From assembly GCF_036320965.1 (NCBI RefSeq), contig NC_092238.1:20090104-20154103 (forward strand): a DNA stretch of 64,000 bases, given 5' to 3'. Positions 30,248-46,046 of this stretch are shown here, piece after piece. A program made the position numbers and the translations under genes. Each line of letters begins with the position of its first letter. Positions within the stretch are counted from its first letter, which is position 1. The stretch comes from Panulirus ornatus. Lineage: Eukaryota; Arthropoda; Malacostraca; Decapoda; Palinuridae. The notes under the pieces are model-generated. The model saw only the letters and a program-made list of their open reading frames with translations, ran no database searches and had not been told where the DNA came from.

Positions 30248-33200
30248 TACATGCCTATACATCTCAATGTACACATATATATACACACACAGACATATAC
30301 ACATATACACATGTATATAATTCATACTGTCTGCCTTTATTTGTTCCCATCACCACCTCGCCACACATGGAATAACAACCCTCTCCCCCCTCATATGTGC
30401 GAGGTAGCGCTAGGAAAAGACACCAAAGGCCCCATTCGTTCACACTCAGTCTCTAGCTGTCATGTACTAATTCGCCGAAACCACAGCTCCCTTTTCACAT
30501 TCAGGCCCCAAAAAACTTTCCATGGTTTACTCCAGACGCTTCACATGCCCTGGTTCAATCCATTGACAGCACGTCGACCCCGGCATACCATATCGTTCCA
30601 ATTCACTCTATTCCTTGCACGCCTTTTACCCTCCTGCATGTTCAGGCCCCGATCACTCAAAATCTTTTTCACTCCATCTTTCCACCTAAAATTTGGTCTC
30701 CCACTTCTCCTCGTTCCCTCCACCTCTGACACATATATCCTTTTGGTCAATCTTCCTCACTCATTCTCTCCATGTGACCAAACCATTTCAAAACACTCTC
30801 TTCTGCTCTCTCACCCACACTCTTTTTATTTCGACACATATCTCTGACCCTTACATTACTTACTCGATCAAACCACCTCACACCACATTTTGTCCTCAAA
30901 CATCTTATTTCCAGCACACCTACCCTCCTGCGCACGCCTCGCAACCATACAACATTGTTGGAACCACTATTCCTTCAAACATACCCATTTTTGCTTTTCG
31001 AGATAATGTTTTCGACTTCCAAACATTCTTCAAGGCTCCTAGAATTTTCGCCCCCTCCCCCACCCTATGATTCACTTCCGCTTACATGGTTCCATCCGCT
31101 GCCAGATCCACTCCCAGATATCTAAAACACTTTACTTCCTCCAGTTTTTCTCCATTCAAACTTACCTCCTAATTGACTTCACCCTCAACCATACTGTACC
31201 TAATAACCTTGCTCTTATTCACATTTACTCTTAACTTTCTTCTTTCACAAACTTTACCAAACTCAGTCACCAGCTTCTGCAGTTTCTCACATGAATCAGC
31301 CACCAGCGCTGTATCATCAGCGAACAACAACTGACTCACTTCCCAAACTCTCTCATTCAAAACAGACTGTATACTTGCCCTTCTTTCCAAAACTCTTGCA
31401 TTCACCTCCCTAACAACCCCATCCATAAATAAATTAAACAACCATGAAGACATCACACACCCCTGCCGCAAACCTACATTCACTGAGAACCAATCACTTT
31501 CCTCTCTTCCTACACGTACACATGCCTTACATCCTCGACAAAAACTTTTCACTGCTTCTAACAGCTTGCCTCCCACACCATATATTCTTAAACCTTCCAC
31601 AGAGCATCTCTATCAACTCTATCATATGCCTTCTCCAGATCCATAAATGCTACATACAAATCACTTTGTTTTTCTAAGTATTTCTCACATACATTCTTCA
31701 AAGCAACCAAATGATCCACACATCCTCTACCACTTCTGAAACCACACTGCTCTTGCCCAATCTGTTGCCTTCACCCTCTCAATCAATACCCTCCCGTATA
31801 ATTTACCAGGAATACTGAACAAACTTATACCTCTGTAATTTGAGCACTCACTCTTATCCCCTTTGCCTTTGTACAATGCCACTATGCAAGCATTCCGCCA
31901 ATCCTCAGGCACCTAACCATGAATCATACATACATTAAATAACCTTACCAACCAGTCAACAACAGAGTCACCCCCTTTTTTAATAAATTCCACTGCAATA
32001 CCATCCAAACCTGTTGCTTTGCCGGCTTTCATCTTCCGTAAAGCTTTTACTACCTATTCTCTATTTACCAAATCATTTTCCCTAACCCTCTCACTTTGCA
32101 CACCACCTCGACCAAAACACCCTATATATGCCACTCTATCATCAAACACATTCAACAAACTTTCAAAATACTCACTCCATCTCCTGCTCACATCACCACT
32201 ACTTGTTATCATCTCCCCATTTGCCCCCTTTAATGAATTCCCATTTGCTCCCTTGTCTTACGCACTTTATTTACCTCCTTCAAAACATCTTTTTATTCTC
32301 CCTGAAATTTAATGATACTCTCTCACCCCACCTCTCATTTGCCCTCTTTTTCATTTTTTGCACCTTTCTCTTAACCACCTGCCTCTTTCTTTTATACCTC
32401 TCCCAGTCATTTTCATTTTTCCCTGCAAAAATCTTCCAAATACCTCTCTCTTCTCTTTCACTGATAATCTTACATCTTCATCCCACCATTCACTACCTTT
32501 TCTAATCAACCCACCTCCCACGTTTCTCATGCCACAAGCATCCTTTGCACAATCCATCACTGCTTCAATAAATACATCCCATTCCTCCCCCACTCCCCTT
32601 ACCTCCTTTGTTCTCACCTTTTTCCATTCTGTACTCAGTCTCTCCTGTTACTCCCTCACACAAGTCTCCTTCCCAAGCTCACTTACTCCTACACTCTCTT
32701 CACCCCAACATTCTCTCTTCTTTTCTGAAAACCCCCACAAACCTTCACCTTCGCCTCTACAAGATAATGATGAGACATTCCTCCAGTTGCACCTCTCAGC
32801 ACATCCAAAAGTCTCTCTTTCGTGCGTCTATCAATTAACACGTGATCCAATAACGGTCTCTGGCTATCTCTCCTACTTACATACGTATACTTATGTATAT
32901 CTCGCTTTTTAAACCAGGTATTCCCAATCACCAGTCCTTTTTCAGCACATAAATCTACAAGCTCTTCACCATTTCCATTTACAACACTGAACACTCCATG
33001 TATACCAATTATTCCCTCAACTGCCACATTACTCACCTTTGCATTCAAATCACCCATATCAATCTAGAATTTACTTTCTTACACTCTATCACATACTCCC
33101 ACAACTCCTGATTCTGGAGTAGTGCTACTCCTTCCCTTGCTCTTGTCCTCTCACTAACCCCTGACTTTACTCCCAAGACATTCTCAACCCACTCTTCCCC

Positions 33201-33491
33201 TTTACCCTTGAGCTTCGTTTCACACAGAGCCAAAACATCCAGGTTCCTTTCCTCAAACATACTACCTATCTCTCATTTTTTCTCATCCTGGTTATATCCA
33301 CACACATTTAGACACCCCAATCTGAGCCTTCGAGGAGGATGAGCAGTCTTCGCGTGACTCCTTCTCCTGTGTCCCCTTTTAGAAAGTTAAAATACAAGGA
33401 GGGGAGGGTTTCTGGCCCCCCGCTCCCGTCCCCTTTAGTCGCCTACTACGACACGTGAGGAATGCGTGGGAAGTATACTTTCTCCCCTATC

Positions 33492-33494
<3 letters not shown>
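30248..33494 (-). mobile_element. LINE copy, near full-length, long 3'UTR
   Basis: Minus strand: 3'UTR starting part-way (30248-30540), C-terminal extension (30541-30944), RT motifs B and C (31600-31169), motif A region and GISLF block (31912-31620), linker (32617-32019), endonuclease (33057-32689 with GDLNAKVSN; 33260-33045 starting MFEERNLDVLAL), and 5'UTR to about 33490. Many small indels and stops. The order of domains confirms the family architecture independently of the copy at 36561. Confidence 0.88.

Positions 33495-33554
<60 letters not shown>
33495..33554. repeat. (TA)n microsatellite
   Basis: About 60 bp of TA replacing the extreme 5' end of the preceding minus LINE. Confidence 0.96.
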
Positions 33555-33857
<303 letters not shown>

Positions 33858-35235
33858 AGTGGTAGAGGATGTGTGGATCAGGTGTTTGCTTTGAAGAATG
33901 TATGTGATAAATACTTAGAAAAGCAAATGGATTTGTATGTAGCATTTATGGATCTGGAGAAGGCATATGATAGAGTTGATAGAGATGCTCTGTGGAAGGT
34001 ATTAAGAATATATGGTGTGGGAGGAAAGTTGTTAGAAGCAGTGAAAAGTTTTTATCGAGGATGTAAGGCATGTGTACGTGTAGGAAGAGAGGAAAGTGAT
34101 TGGTTCTCAGTGAATGTAGGTTTGCGACAGGGGTGTGTGATGTCTCCATGGTTGTTTAATTTGTTTAAGGATGTGGTTGTTAGGGAGGTAAATGCAAGAG
34201 TTTTGGAAAGAGGGGCAAGTATGAAGTCTGTTGGGGATGAGAGAGCTTGGGAAGTGAGTCAGTTGTTGTTCACTGATGATACAGCGCTGGTGGCTGATTC
34301 ATGTGAGAAACTGCAGAAGCTGGTGACTGAGTTTGGTAAAGTGTGTGGAAGAAGAAAGTTAAGAGTAAATGTGAATAGGAGCAAGGTTATTAGGTACAGT
34401 AGGGTTGAGGGTCAAGTCAATTGGGAGGTGAGTTTGAATGGAGAAAAACTGGAGGAAGTGAAGTGTTTTAGATATCTGGGAGTGGATCTGGCAGCGGATG
34501 GAACCATGGAAGCGGAAGTGGATCATAGGGTGGGGGAGGGGGCGAAAATCCTGGGGCCTTGAAGAATGTGTGGAAGTCGAGAACATTATCTCGGAAAGCA
34601 AAAATGGGTATGTTTGAAGGAATAGTGGTTCCAACAATGTTGTATGGTTGCGAGGCGTGGGCTATGGATAGAGTTGTGCGCAGGAGGATGGATGTGCTGG
34701 AAATGAGATGTTTGAGGACAATATGTGGTGTGAGGTGGTTTGATCGAGTTAGTAACGTAAGGGTAAGAGAGATGTGTGGAAATAAAAAGAGCGTGGTTGA
34801 GAAAGCAGAAGAGGGTGTTTTGAAGTGGTTTGGGCACATGGAGAGGATGAGTGAGGAAAAATTGAACAAGAGGATATATGTGTCGGAGGTGGAGGGAACG
34901 AGGAGAAGAGGGAGACCAAATTGGAGGTGGAAAGATGGAGTGAAAAAGATTTTGTGTGATCGGGGCCTGAACATGCAGGACGATGAAAGGAGGGCAAGGA
35001 ATAGAGTGAATTGGAGCGATGTGGTATACCGGGGTTGACATGCTGTCAGTGGATTGAATCAAGGCATGTGAAGCGTCTGGGGTAAACCATGGAAAGCTGT
35101 GTAGGTATGTATATTTGCGTGTGTGGACGTATGTATATACATGTGTATGGGGAAGGGTTGGGCCATTTCTTTCGTCTGTTTCCTTGCGCTACCTCGCAAA
35201 CGCGGGAGACAGCGACAAAGTATAAAAAAAAAAGA

Positions 35236-35243
<8 letters not shown>
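33858..35243 (+). mobile_element. LINE copy from RT GRGCVDQ block to poly(A), short 3'UTR
   Basis: The open frame (from 33858 to a frameshift near 34560) holds [11 protein letters not shown], motif [13 protein letters not shown], motif B GLRQG, and motif C changed to FTDD at about 34268. The frame then continues at 34559-35038 through the C-terminal extension to NWSDVVYRG. The FTDD change (Ala to Thr) keeps both aspartates. A one-base change near 34556 (GGGGCCTTGA) breaks the frame. Short 3'UTR, terminal stem-loop and interrupted poly(A) follow. Confidence 0.88.

Positions 35244-35275
<32 letters not shown>
35244..35275. repeat. Short (TA)n
   Basis: About 32 bp of TA between a LINE poly(A) and a LINE linker fragment. 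Confidence 0.95.
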
Positions 35276-35278
<3 letters not shown>

Positions 35279-35558
35279 ATTGAGTGGGAGATGTATAAAA
35301 GAAAGAGACAGGAGGTCAAGAGAAAGGTGCAAGAGGTGAAAAAAAGGGCAAATGAGAGTTGGGGTGAGAGAGTATCATTAAATTTTAGGGAGAATAAAAA
35401 GATGTTCTGGAAGGAGGTAAATAAAGTGCGTAAGACAAGGTAGCAAATGGGAACTCCAGTGAAGGGCGCAAATGGGGAGGTGATAACAAGTAGTGGTGAT
35501 GTGAGAAGGAGATGGAGTGAGTATTTTGAAGGTTTGTTGAATGTGTTTGATGAAGTAA
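35276..35558 (+). mobile_element. LINE linker fragment
   Basis: Plus strand. It encodes [20 protein letters not shown] through [17 protein letters not shown] to EGLLNVFDE. One nonsense codon at about 35443 (TAG for GAG). It ends at an unrelated AAGTAATCATTTACTTCCC palindrome-like stretch (35553-35572). Confidence 0.85.
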
Positions 35559-35576
35559 TCATTTACTTCCCCTTTA

Positions 35577-36290
<714 letters not shown>

Positions 36291-36294
36291 TCTA

Positions 36295-36560
<266 letters not shown>

Positions 36561-39500
36561 CCCTGGGGATAGGGGTTAAAGAATACTTCCCACGCATTCC
36601 TCGCGTGTCGTAGAAGGCGACTAGAGGGGACGGGAGCGGGGGGCCAGAAATCCTCCCCTCCTTGTATTTTTTAACTTTCTAAAATGGGAAACAGATGAAG
36701 GAGTCACGCGGGGAGTGCTCATCCTCCTCGAAGGCTCAGACTGGGGTGTCTAAATGGGTGTGGATGTAACCAAGATGTGAAAAAAGGATAGATAGGTAGT
36801 ATGTTTGAGGAAAGGAACCTGGATGTTTTGGCTCTGAGTGAAACGAAGCTCAAGGGTAAAGGGGAAGAGTGGTTTGGGAATGTCTTGGGAGTAAAGTCAG
36901 GGGTTAGTGAGAGGACAAGAGCAAGGGAAGGAGTAGCAGTACTCCTGAAACAGGAGTTGTGGGAGTATGTGATAGAATGCAAGAAAGTAAATTCTCGATT
37001 AATATGGGTAAAACTGAAAGTTGATGGAGAGAGATGGGTGATTATTGGTGCATATGCACCTGGGCATGAGAAGAAAGATCATGAGAGGCAAATGTTTTGG
37101 GACCAGCTGAATGAGTGTGTTAGTGGTTTTGATGCACGAGACCGGGTTATAGTGATGGATGATTTGAATGCAAAGGTGAGTAATGTGGCAGTTGAGGGAA
37201 TAATTGGTATACATTGGGTGTTCAGTGTTGTAAATGGAAATGGTGAAGAGCTTTTAGATTTATGTGCTAAAAAACGACTGGTGATTGGGAATACCTGGTT
37301 TTAAAAGCGAGATGTACATAAGTATACGTATGTAAGTAGGAGAGATGGCCAGAGAGCGTTATTGGATTACGTGTTAATTGACAGGCGCGCGAAAGAGAAA
37401 CTTTTGGATGTTAATGTGCTGAGAGGTGCAACTGGAGGGATGTCTGATCATTATCTTGTGGAGGCTAAGGTGAAGATTTGTATGGGTTTTCAGAAAATAA
37501 GATTGAATGTTGGGGTGAAGAGGGTGGTGAGAGTAAGTGAGCTTGGGAAGGAGACTTGTGTGAGGAAGTACCAGTAGAGACTGAGTACAGAATGGAAAAA
37601 GGTGAGAACAATGGAAGTAAGGGGAGTGAGGGAGGAATGGGATGTATTTAGGGAATCAGTGATGGATTGCGCAAAAGATGCTTGTGGCATGAGAAGCGTG
37701 GGAGGTGGGTTGATTAGAAAGGGTAGTGAGTGGTGGGATGAAGAAGTAATATTATTAGTGAAAGAGAAGAGAGAGGCATTTGGACGATTTTTGCAGGGAA
37801 AAAATGCAATTGAGTGGGAGATGTATAAAAGAAAGAGACAGGAGGTCAAGAGAAAGGTGCAAGAGGTGAAAAAGATTGCAAATGAGAGTTGGGGTGAGAG
37901 AGTATCATTAAATTTTAGGGAGAATAAAAAGATGTTCTGGAAGGAGGTAAATAAAGTGCGTAAGATAAGGGAGCAAATGGGAACTTCAGTGAAGGGCGCA
38001 AATGGGGAGGTGATAACAAGTAGTGGTGATGTGAGAAGGAGATGGAGTGAGTATTTTGAAGGTTTGTTGAATGTGTTTGATGATAGAGTGGCAGATATAG
38101 GGTGTTTTGGTCGAGGTGGTGTACAAAGTGAGAGGGTTAGGGAAAATGATTTGGTAAACAGAAAAGAGGTAGTAAAAGCTTTGCGGAAGATGAAAGCCGG
38201 CAAGGCAGCAGGTTTGGATGGTATTGCATTGGAATTTATTAAAACAGGGGGTGACTTTATTATTGACTGGTTGGTAAGGTTATTTAATGTTTGTATGACT
38301 CATGGTGAGGTGCCTGAGGATTGGCGGAATGCTTGCATAGTGCCATTGTACAAAGGCAAAGGGGATAAGAGTGAGTGCTCAAACTACAGAGGTATAAGTT
38401 TGTTGAGTATTCCTGGTAAATTATATGGGAGGGTATTGATTGAGAGGGTGAAGGCATGTACAGAGCATCAGATTGGGGAAGAGCAGTGTGGTTTCAGAAG
38501 TGGTAGAGGATGTGTGGATCAGGTGTTTGCTTTGAAGAATGTATGTGAGAAATATTTAGAAAAGCAAATGGATTTGTATGTAGCATATATGGATCTGGAG
38601 AAGGCATATGATAGATTTGATAGAGATGCTCTGTGCAAGATGTTAAGAATATATGGTGTGGGAGGCAAGTTGTTAGAAGCAGTGAAAAGTTTTTTTTCGA
38701 GGATGTAAGGCATGTGTACGTGTAGGAAGAGAGGAAAGTGATTGGTTCTCAGTGAATGTAGGTTTGCGGCAGGGGTGTGTGATGTCTCCATGGTTGTTTA
38801 ATTTGTTTATGGATGGGGTTGTTAGGGAGGTAAATGCAAGAGTTTTGGAAAGAGGGGCAAGTATGAAGTCTGTTGGGGATGAGAGAGCTTGGGAAGTGAG
38901 TCAGTTGTTGTTCGCTGATGATACAGCGCTGATGATACAGCGCTGGTGGCTTGTTCATGTCAGAAACTGCAGAAGCTGGTGACTGAGTTTGGTAAAGTGT
39001 GTGAAAGAAGAAAGTTAAGAGTAAATGTGAATAAGAGCAAGGTTATTAGGTACAGTAGGGTTGAGGGTCAAGTCAATTGGGAGGTAAGTTTGAATGGAGG
39101 AAAACTGGAGGAAGTAAAGTGTTTTAGATATCTGGGAGTGGATCTGGCAGCGGATGGAACCATGGAAGCGGAAGTGGATCATAGGGTGGGGGAGGGGGCG
39201 AAAATCCTGGGAGCCTTGAAGAATGTGTGGAAGTCGAGAACATTATCTCGGAAAGCAAAAATGGTTATGTTTGAAGGAATAGTGGTTCCAACAATGTTGT
39301 ATGGTTGCGAGGTGTGGGCTATGGATAGAGTTGTGCGCAGGAGGATGGATGTGCTGGAAATGAGATGTTTGAGGACAATGTGTGGTGTAAGGTTGTTTGA
39401 TCGAGTAAGTAACGTAAGGGTAAGAGAGATGTGTGGAAATAAAAAGAGCGTGGTTGAGAGAGCAGAAGAGGGTGTTTTGAAATTCTTTGGGCACATTGAG

Positions 39501-39893
39501 AGAATGAGTGAGGAAAGATTGACCAAGAGGATATATGTGTCGGAGGTGGAGGGAACGAGGAGAAGTGGGAGACCAAATTGGATGTGGAAGGATGGAGTGA
39601 AAAAGATTTTGTGTGATCGGGGCCTGAACATGCAGGAGTGTGAAAGGAGGGCAAGGAATAGAGTCAATTGGATCGATGTGGTATACCGGGGTTGACGTGC
39701 TGTCAGTGGATTCAATCAGGGCATGTGAAGCGTCTGGGGTAAACCATGGAAAGCTGAGTAGGTATGTATATTTGCGTGTGTGGATTTATGTATATACATG
39801 TGTATGGGGGTGGGTTGGGCCATTTCTTTCGTCTGTTTCCTTGCAGCTACCTCGCAAACGCGGGAGACAGCGACAAAGCAAAGAAATAAAAAG
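36561..39893 (+). mobile_element. Full-length LINE (reference copy), short 3'UTR
   Basis: About 3.33 kb. The 5'UTR is 36561-36800, starting CCCTGGGGATAGGGGTTAAA. One ORF equivalent follows (36801-39695) and then the short 3'UTR (39696-39893) with the terminal stem-loop (39840-39875) and a short A-rich tail, then (TA)n. Single ORF, AP-type endonuclease followed by RT, and total length are all consistent with an RTE-like element; clade assignment needs a tree. Both ends abut (TA)n, so no target-site duplication can be recognised. Confidence 0.92.
36801..39695 (+). pseudogene. LINE polyprotein: endonuclease, linker, RT, C-terminal extension (four disruptions)
   Basis: MFEERNLDVLALSETKLKG starts the endonuclease domain (SETK motif; IIGAYAPGHE; a changed DDLNAKVSN where other copies have GDLNAK; LDYVLIDRR; GGMSDHYLV near the domain end). 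The basic linker then runs at 37500-38100. The RT has LDGIA, CIVPLYKGKG, GISLLS, GFRSGRG, motif A as [17 protein letters not shown] and FADD. The C-terminal extension has LYGCEVW and GRPNWMWKDGV. Breaks: TAA near 37303, TAG near 37575, a one-base T expansion near 38690, and a 14-bp tandem duplication at 38917-38944 over the FADD codons. The first Met follows a plausible 5'UTR and agrees with the other 5'-complete copies at 15774 and 33260. Confidence 0.9.
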
Positions 39894-41734
<1,841 letters not shown>

Positions 41735-44700
41735 TGTGTTAGTAGTTTTGATGCACGAGACCGGGTTATAGTGATGGGTGATTTGAATGCAAAGGTGACT
41801 AATGTGGCAGTTGAGGGAATAATTGGTGTACATGAGGTGTTCAGTAGTGTAAATGGAAATGGTGAAGAACTTGTAGATTTATGTGCTGAAAAAGGACTGG
41901 TGACTGGGAATACCTGGCTAAAAAAACAGATATACATAAGTATATGTATGTAAGTAGGAGAGATGGCCAGAGAGCGTTATTGGATTACGTGTTAATTGAC
42001 AGGCGCGCGAAAGAGACACTTTTGGATGTTAATGTGCTGAGAGGTGCAACTGGAGGGATGTCTGATCATTATCTTGTGGAGGAGAAAGTAAGGATTTGTA
42101 AAGAATTTCAGAGAACAAAAGAGAATGTTGGGGTGAAGAGAGTGATGAGAGTAAGTAACTTGGGAAGGAGACTTTTGCGAGGAAGTACAAGGAGAGACTG
42201 AGTACAGAATGAAAAAAGGTGAGAACAAAGGACGTAAGGGGATTGGGAGAGGAATGGGATGTATTTAGGGAAGCAGTGATGGCTTGTGCAAAAGATACTT
42301 GTGGCATGAGAAGAGTGGGAGGTGGGTTGATTAGAAAGGGTAGTGAGTGGTGGGATGAAGAAGTAAGATTATTAGTGAAAGAGAAGAGAGAGGCATTTGG
42401 ACGATTTTTGCAGGGAAATAATGCAAATGACTGGGAGATGTATGAAAGAAAGAGACAATAGGTCAAGAGAAAGGTGCAAGAGGTGAAAAAGAGGGCAAAT
42501 GAGAGTTGGGGTGAGAGAGTATCATTAGATTTTAGAGAGAATAAAAAGATGTTTTGGAAGGAGGTAAATAAAGTGCGTAAGACAAGGGAACAAATTAGGA
42601 ACATCAGTGAACTGGGCTAATGGGGAGGTGATAACAAGTAGTGGTGATGTGAGAAGGAGATGGATTGAATATTTTGAAGGTTTGTTGAATGTGTTTGATG
42701 ATTTGTTGAATGTCTTTGATGATAGAGTGGCAGATATAGAGTGTTTTGGTCGAAGTGGTGTGCAAAGTGAGAGGGTTAGGGGGAATGATTTGGTTAACAG
42801 AGAAGAGGGAGTAAAAGCTTTGCGGAAGATGAAAGCCGCCAAGGCAGCGGCTTTGGATGGTATAGCAGTGGAATTTATTAATGAAGGGGGTGACTGTATT
42901 GTTGACTGGTTGGTGAGGTTATTCAATGTATGTATGGCTCATGGTGAGGTGCCTGAGGATTAGCGGAATGCTTGCATAGTACCATTGTACAAAGGCAAAG
43001 GGGATAAACGTGAGTTCTCAGATTACAGAGGTATAAGTTTGTTGAGTATTCCTGGGAAATTATATGGGAGGGTATTGATTGGGAGGGTGAAGGCGTATAC
43101 AGAGCATCAGATTGGGGAAGAGCAATGTGGTTTCAGAAGTGGTAGAGGATGTGTGGACCAGGTGTTTGCTTTGAAGAATGTACGTGAGAAATACTTAGAA
43201 AAGCAAATGGATTTGTATGTAGCATTTATGGATCTGGAGAGGGTATATGATAGAGTTGATAGAGATGCTCTGTGGAAGGTATTAAGAATATATGGTGTCG
43301 GAAGCAAGTTGTTAGAAGCAGTGAGAAGTTTTTATCAAGGATGTAAGGCATGTGTACGTGTAGGAAGAAAGGAAAGTGATTGGTTCTCAGTGAATGTTGG
43401 TTTGCGGCAGGGGTGTGTGATGTCTCCATGGGTCTTTGATTTGTTTATGGATGGGGTTGTTAGGGAGTTGAATGCAATAGCTTTGGAAAGAGGGGCAAGT
43501 ATGCAGTCTGTTGTGGATGAGAGAGCTTTGGAAGTGAGTCAATCGTTGTTCGCTGATGATACAGCGCTGCTGGCTGATTGGTATGAGAAACTGCAGAAGC
43601 TGGTGAGAGAGTTTGGTAAAGTGTGTGAAAGAAGAAAGCTGAGAGTAAATGTGAATAAGAGCAAGGTTATTAGGTACAGTAGGGTAGAGTGACACGTCAA
43701 TTGGGAGGTAAGTTTGAATGGAGAAAAACTGGAGGAAGTGAGGTGTTTTAAATATCTGGGAGTGGGCTTGGCAGGGGATGAAACCATAGAAGCGGAAATA
43801 AATCATAGCGTGGGGGAGGGGGTGAAAGTTCTGGGAGCGTTGACGAATGTGTGGAAGTCGAGAACATTACCTCGGAAAGCAAAAATTGGTATGTTTGAAG
43901 GAATAGTGGTTCCAACAATGTTATATGGTTGCAAGGTGTTGGCTATAGATAGAGTAGTGCGGAGGAGGGTGTGTGTGCTGGAAATGAGATGTTTGAGGAC
44001 AATATGTGGTGTCAGGTGGTTTGATCGAGCAAGTAATAATAGATTAAGAGATATATGTGGTAATAAAAAGAGTGTGGTTGAGAGAGAAGAAGAGGGTGTT
44101 TTGAAATAGTTTGGTCAATTGGAGAGAATGAGTGAGTAAAGACTGACCAAGAGGATATATATGTCAGAGGTGGAGAAAGCGAGAGGTGGGAGACCAAATT
44201 GGAGGTGGAAAGATGGAGTGAAAATGATTTTAAGAGATTGGGGCAGGAGAGTGAAAGCCGTGCGAGGAATAGAGTGAATTGGAACGATGTGGTATACCGG
44301 GGTCGATGTGTTGTCAATGGATTGAACCAGGGCATGGGAAGCGTCTGGGATAACCATGGAAAGTTCTGTGGGGCCAGTTTTCGGTGCATAATACATGACA
44401 ACTAGAGACTGAGTGTGAGCGAATGTGGCCTTTGTTGTATTTCCTAGCGCTACCTTGCGCACATGCGGGGGGAGGGGTTGTTATTTCATGTGTGGCGGGA
44501 TGACGATGCTAATTAATAAAGGCACACAGTATGAATTATGTACATATGTATATATGTAGATGTCTCTGTGTATATATATGTATACGTTGAGGTGTATAGG
44601 TATGTATATTTGCGTGTGTGGACGAGTATGTATAAACATGTGTATGTGGGAGGGTTGAGCCATTCTTTCGTCTGTTTCCTTGCGCTACCTTGCTAACGCG

Positions 44701-44744
44701 GGAGACAGCAACAAAGTAAAATAAATAGAAAATAAATGCATATA

Positions 44745-44747
<3 letters not shown>
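41735..44747 (+). mobile_element. LINE copy, begins within endonuclease, long 3'UTR
   Basis: From TGAGTGTGTTAGTAG (endonuclease, then VMGDLNAKVTN) to the long 3'UTR. Frames: 41672-41953 and 41944-42201 (endonuclease), 42219-42461 (linker), 42607-42963 (linker to RT; a 24-bp duplication of the LLNVFDD segment), 42985-43692 (GISLLS, motif A as FMDLERVYDRVD, GLRQG, FADD), 43714-44109 (C-terminal extension). The 3'UTR (44300-44730) is the long form with both stem-loop modules. It is inactivated by several frameshifts. Confidence 0.88.

Positions 44748-44829
<82 letters not shown>
44748..44829. repeat. (TA)n microsatellite
   Basis: About 82 bp of TA with LINE 3' tails on both sides (tail-to-tail arrangement). 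Confidence 0.97.
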
Positions 44830-44832
<3 letters not shown>

Positions 44833-45714
44833 TTTATTATACTTTGTCGCTGTCTCCCGCGTTTGCGAGGTAGCGCAAGGAAACAGACGAAAGAAATGGC
44901 CCAACCCCCCCCATACACATGTATATACATACGTCCACACACGCAAATATACATACCTACACAGCTTTCCATGGTTTACCCCAGACGCTTCACATGCCTT
45001 GATTCAATCCACTGACAGCACGTCAACCCCGGTATACCACATCGCTCCAATTCACTCTATTCCTTGCCCTCCTTTCACCCTCCTGCACGTTCAGGCCCCG
45101 ATCACACAAAATCTTTTTCACTCCATCTTTCCACCTCCAATTTGGTCTCCCTCTTCTCCTCGTTCCCTCCACCTCCGACACATATATCCTCTTGGTCAAT
45201 CTTTCCTCACTCATTCTCTCCATGTGCCCAAACAACTTCAAAACACCCTCTTCTGCTCTCTCAACCACGCTCTTTTTATTTCCACACATCTCTCTTACCC
45301 TTACGTTACTCACTCGATCAAACCACCTCACACCACACATTGTCCTCAAACATCTCATTTCCAGCACATCCATCCTCCTGCGCACAACTCTATCCATAGC
45401 CCACGCCTCGCAACCATACAACATTGTTGGAACCACTATTCCTTCAAACATACCCATTTTTGCTTTCCGAGATAATGTTCTCGACTTCCACACATTCTTC
45501 AAGGCCCCCAGAATTTTCGCCCCCTCCCCCACCCTATGCTCCACTTCCGCTTCCATGGTTCCATCCGCTGCCAGATCCACTCCCAGATATCTAAAACACT
45601 TCACTTCCTCCAGTTTTTCTCCATTCAAACTCACCTCCCAATTGACTTGACCCTCAACCCTACTGTACCTAATAACCTTGCTCTTATTCACATTTACTCT
45701 TAACTTTCTTCTTC
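44830..45714 (-). mobile_element. LINE 3' part, short 3'UTR, intact frame
   Basis: Minus strand. The short 3'UTR is 44840-45020 and the coding part 45023-45714 is open without disruption: [52 protein letters not shown]. It is cut at GRRKL by (CA)n/(TA)n, the same residue at which the copy at 14490-15385 is cut. Confidence 0.88.

Positions 45715-46046
<332 letters not shown>

Noticed and set aside
36801..39695. Host gene encoding an RT-related protein
   Set aside because: The sequence is present in more than twenty broken copies with poly(A) tails; it is a retrotransposon.
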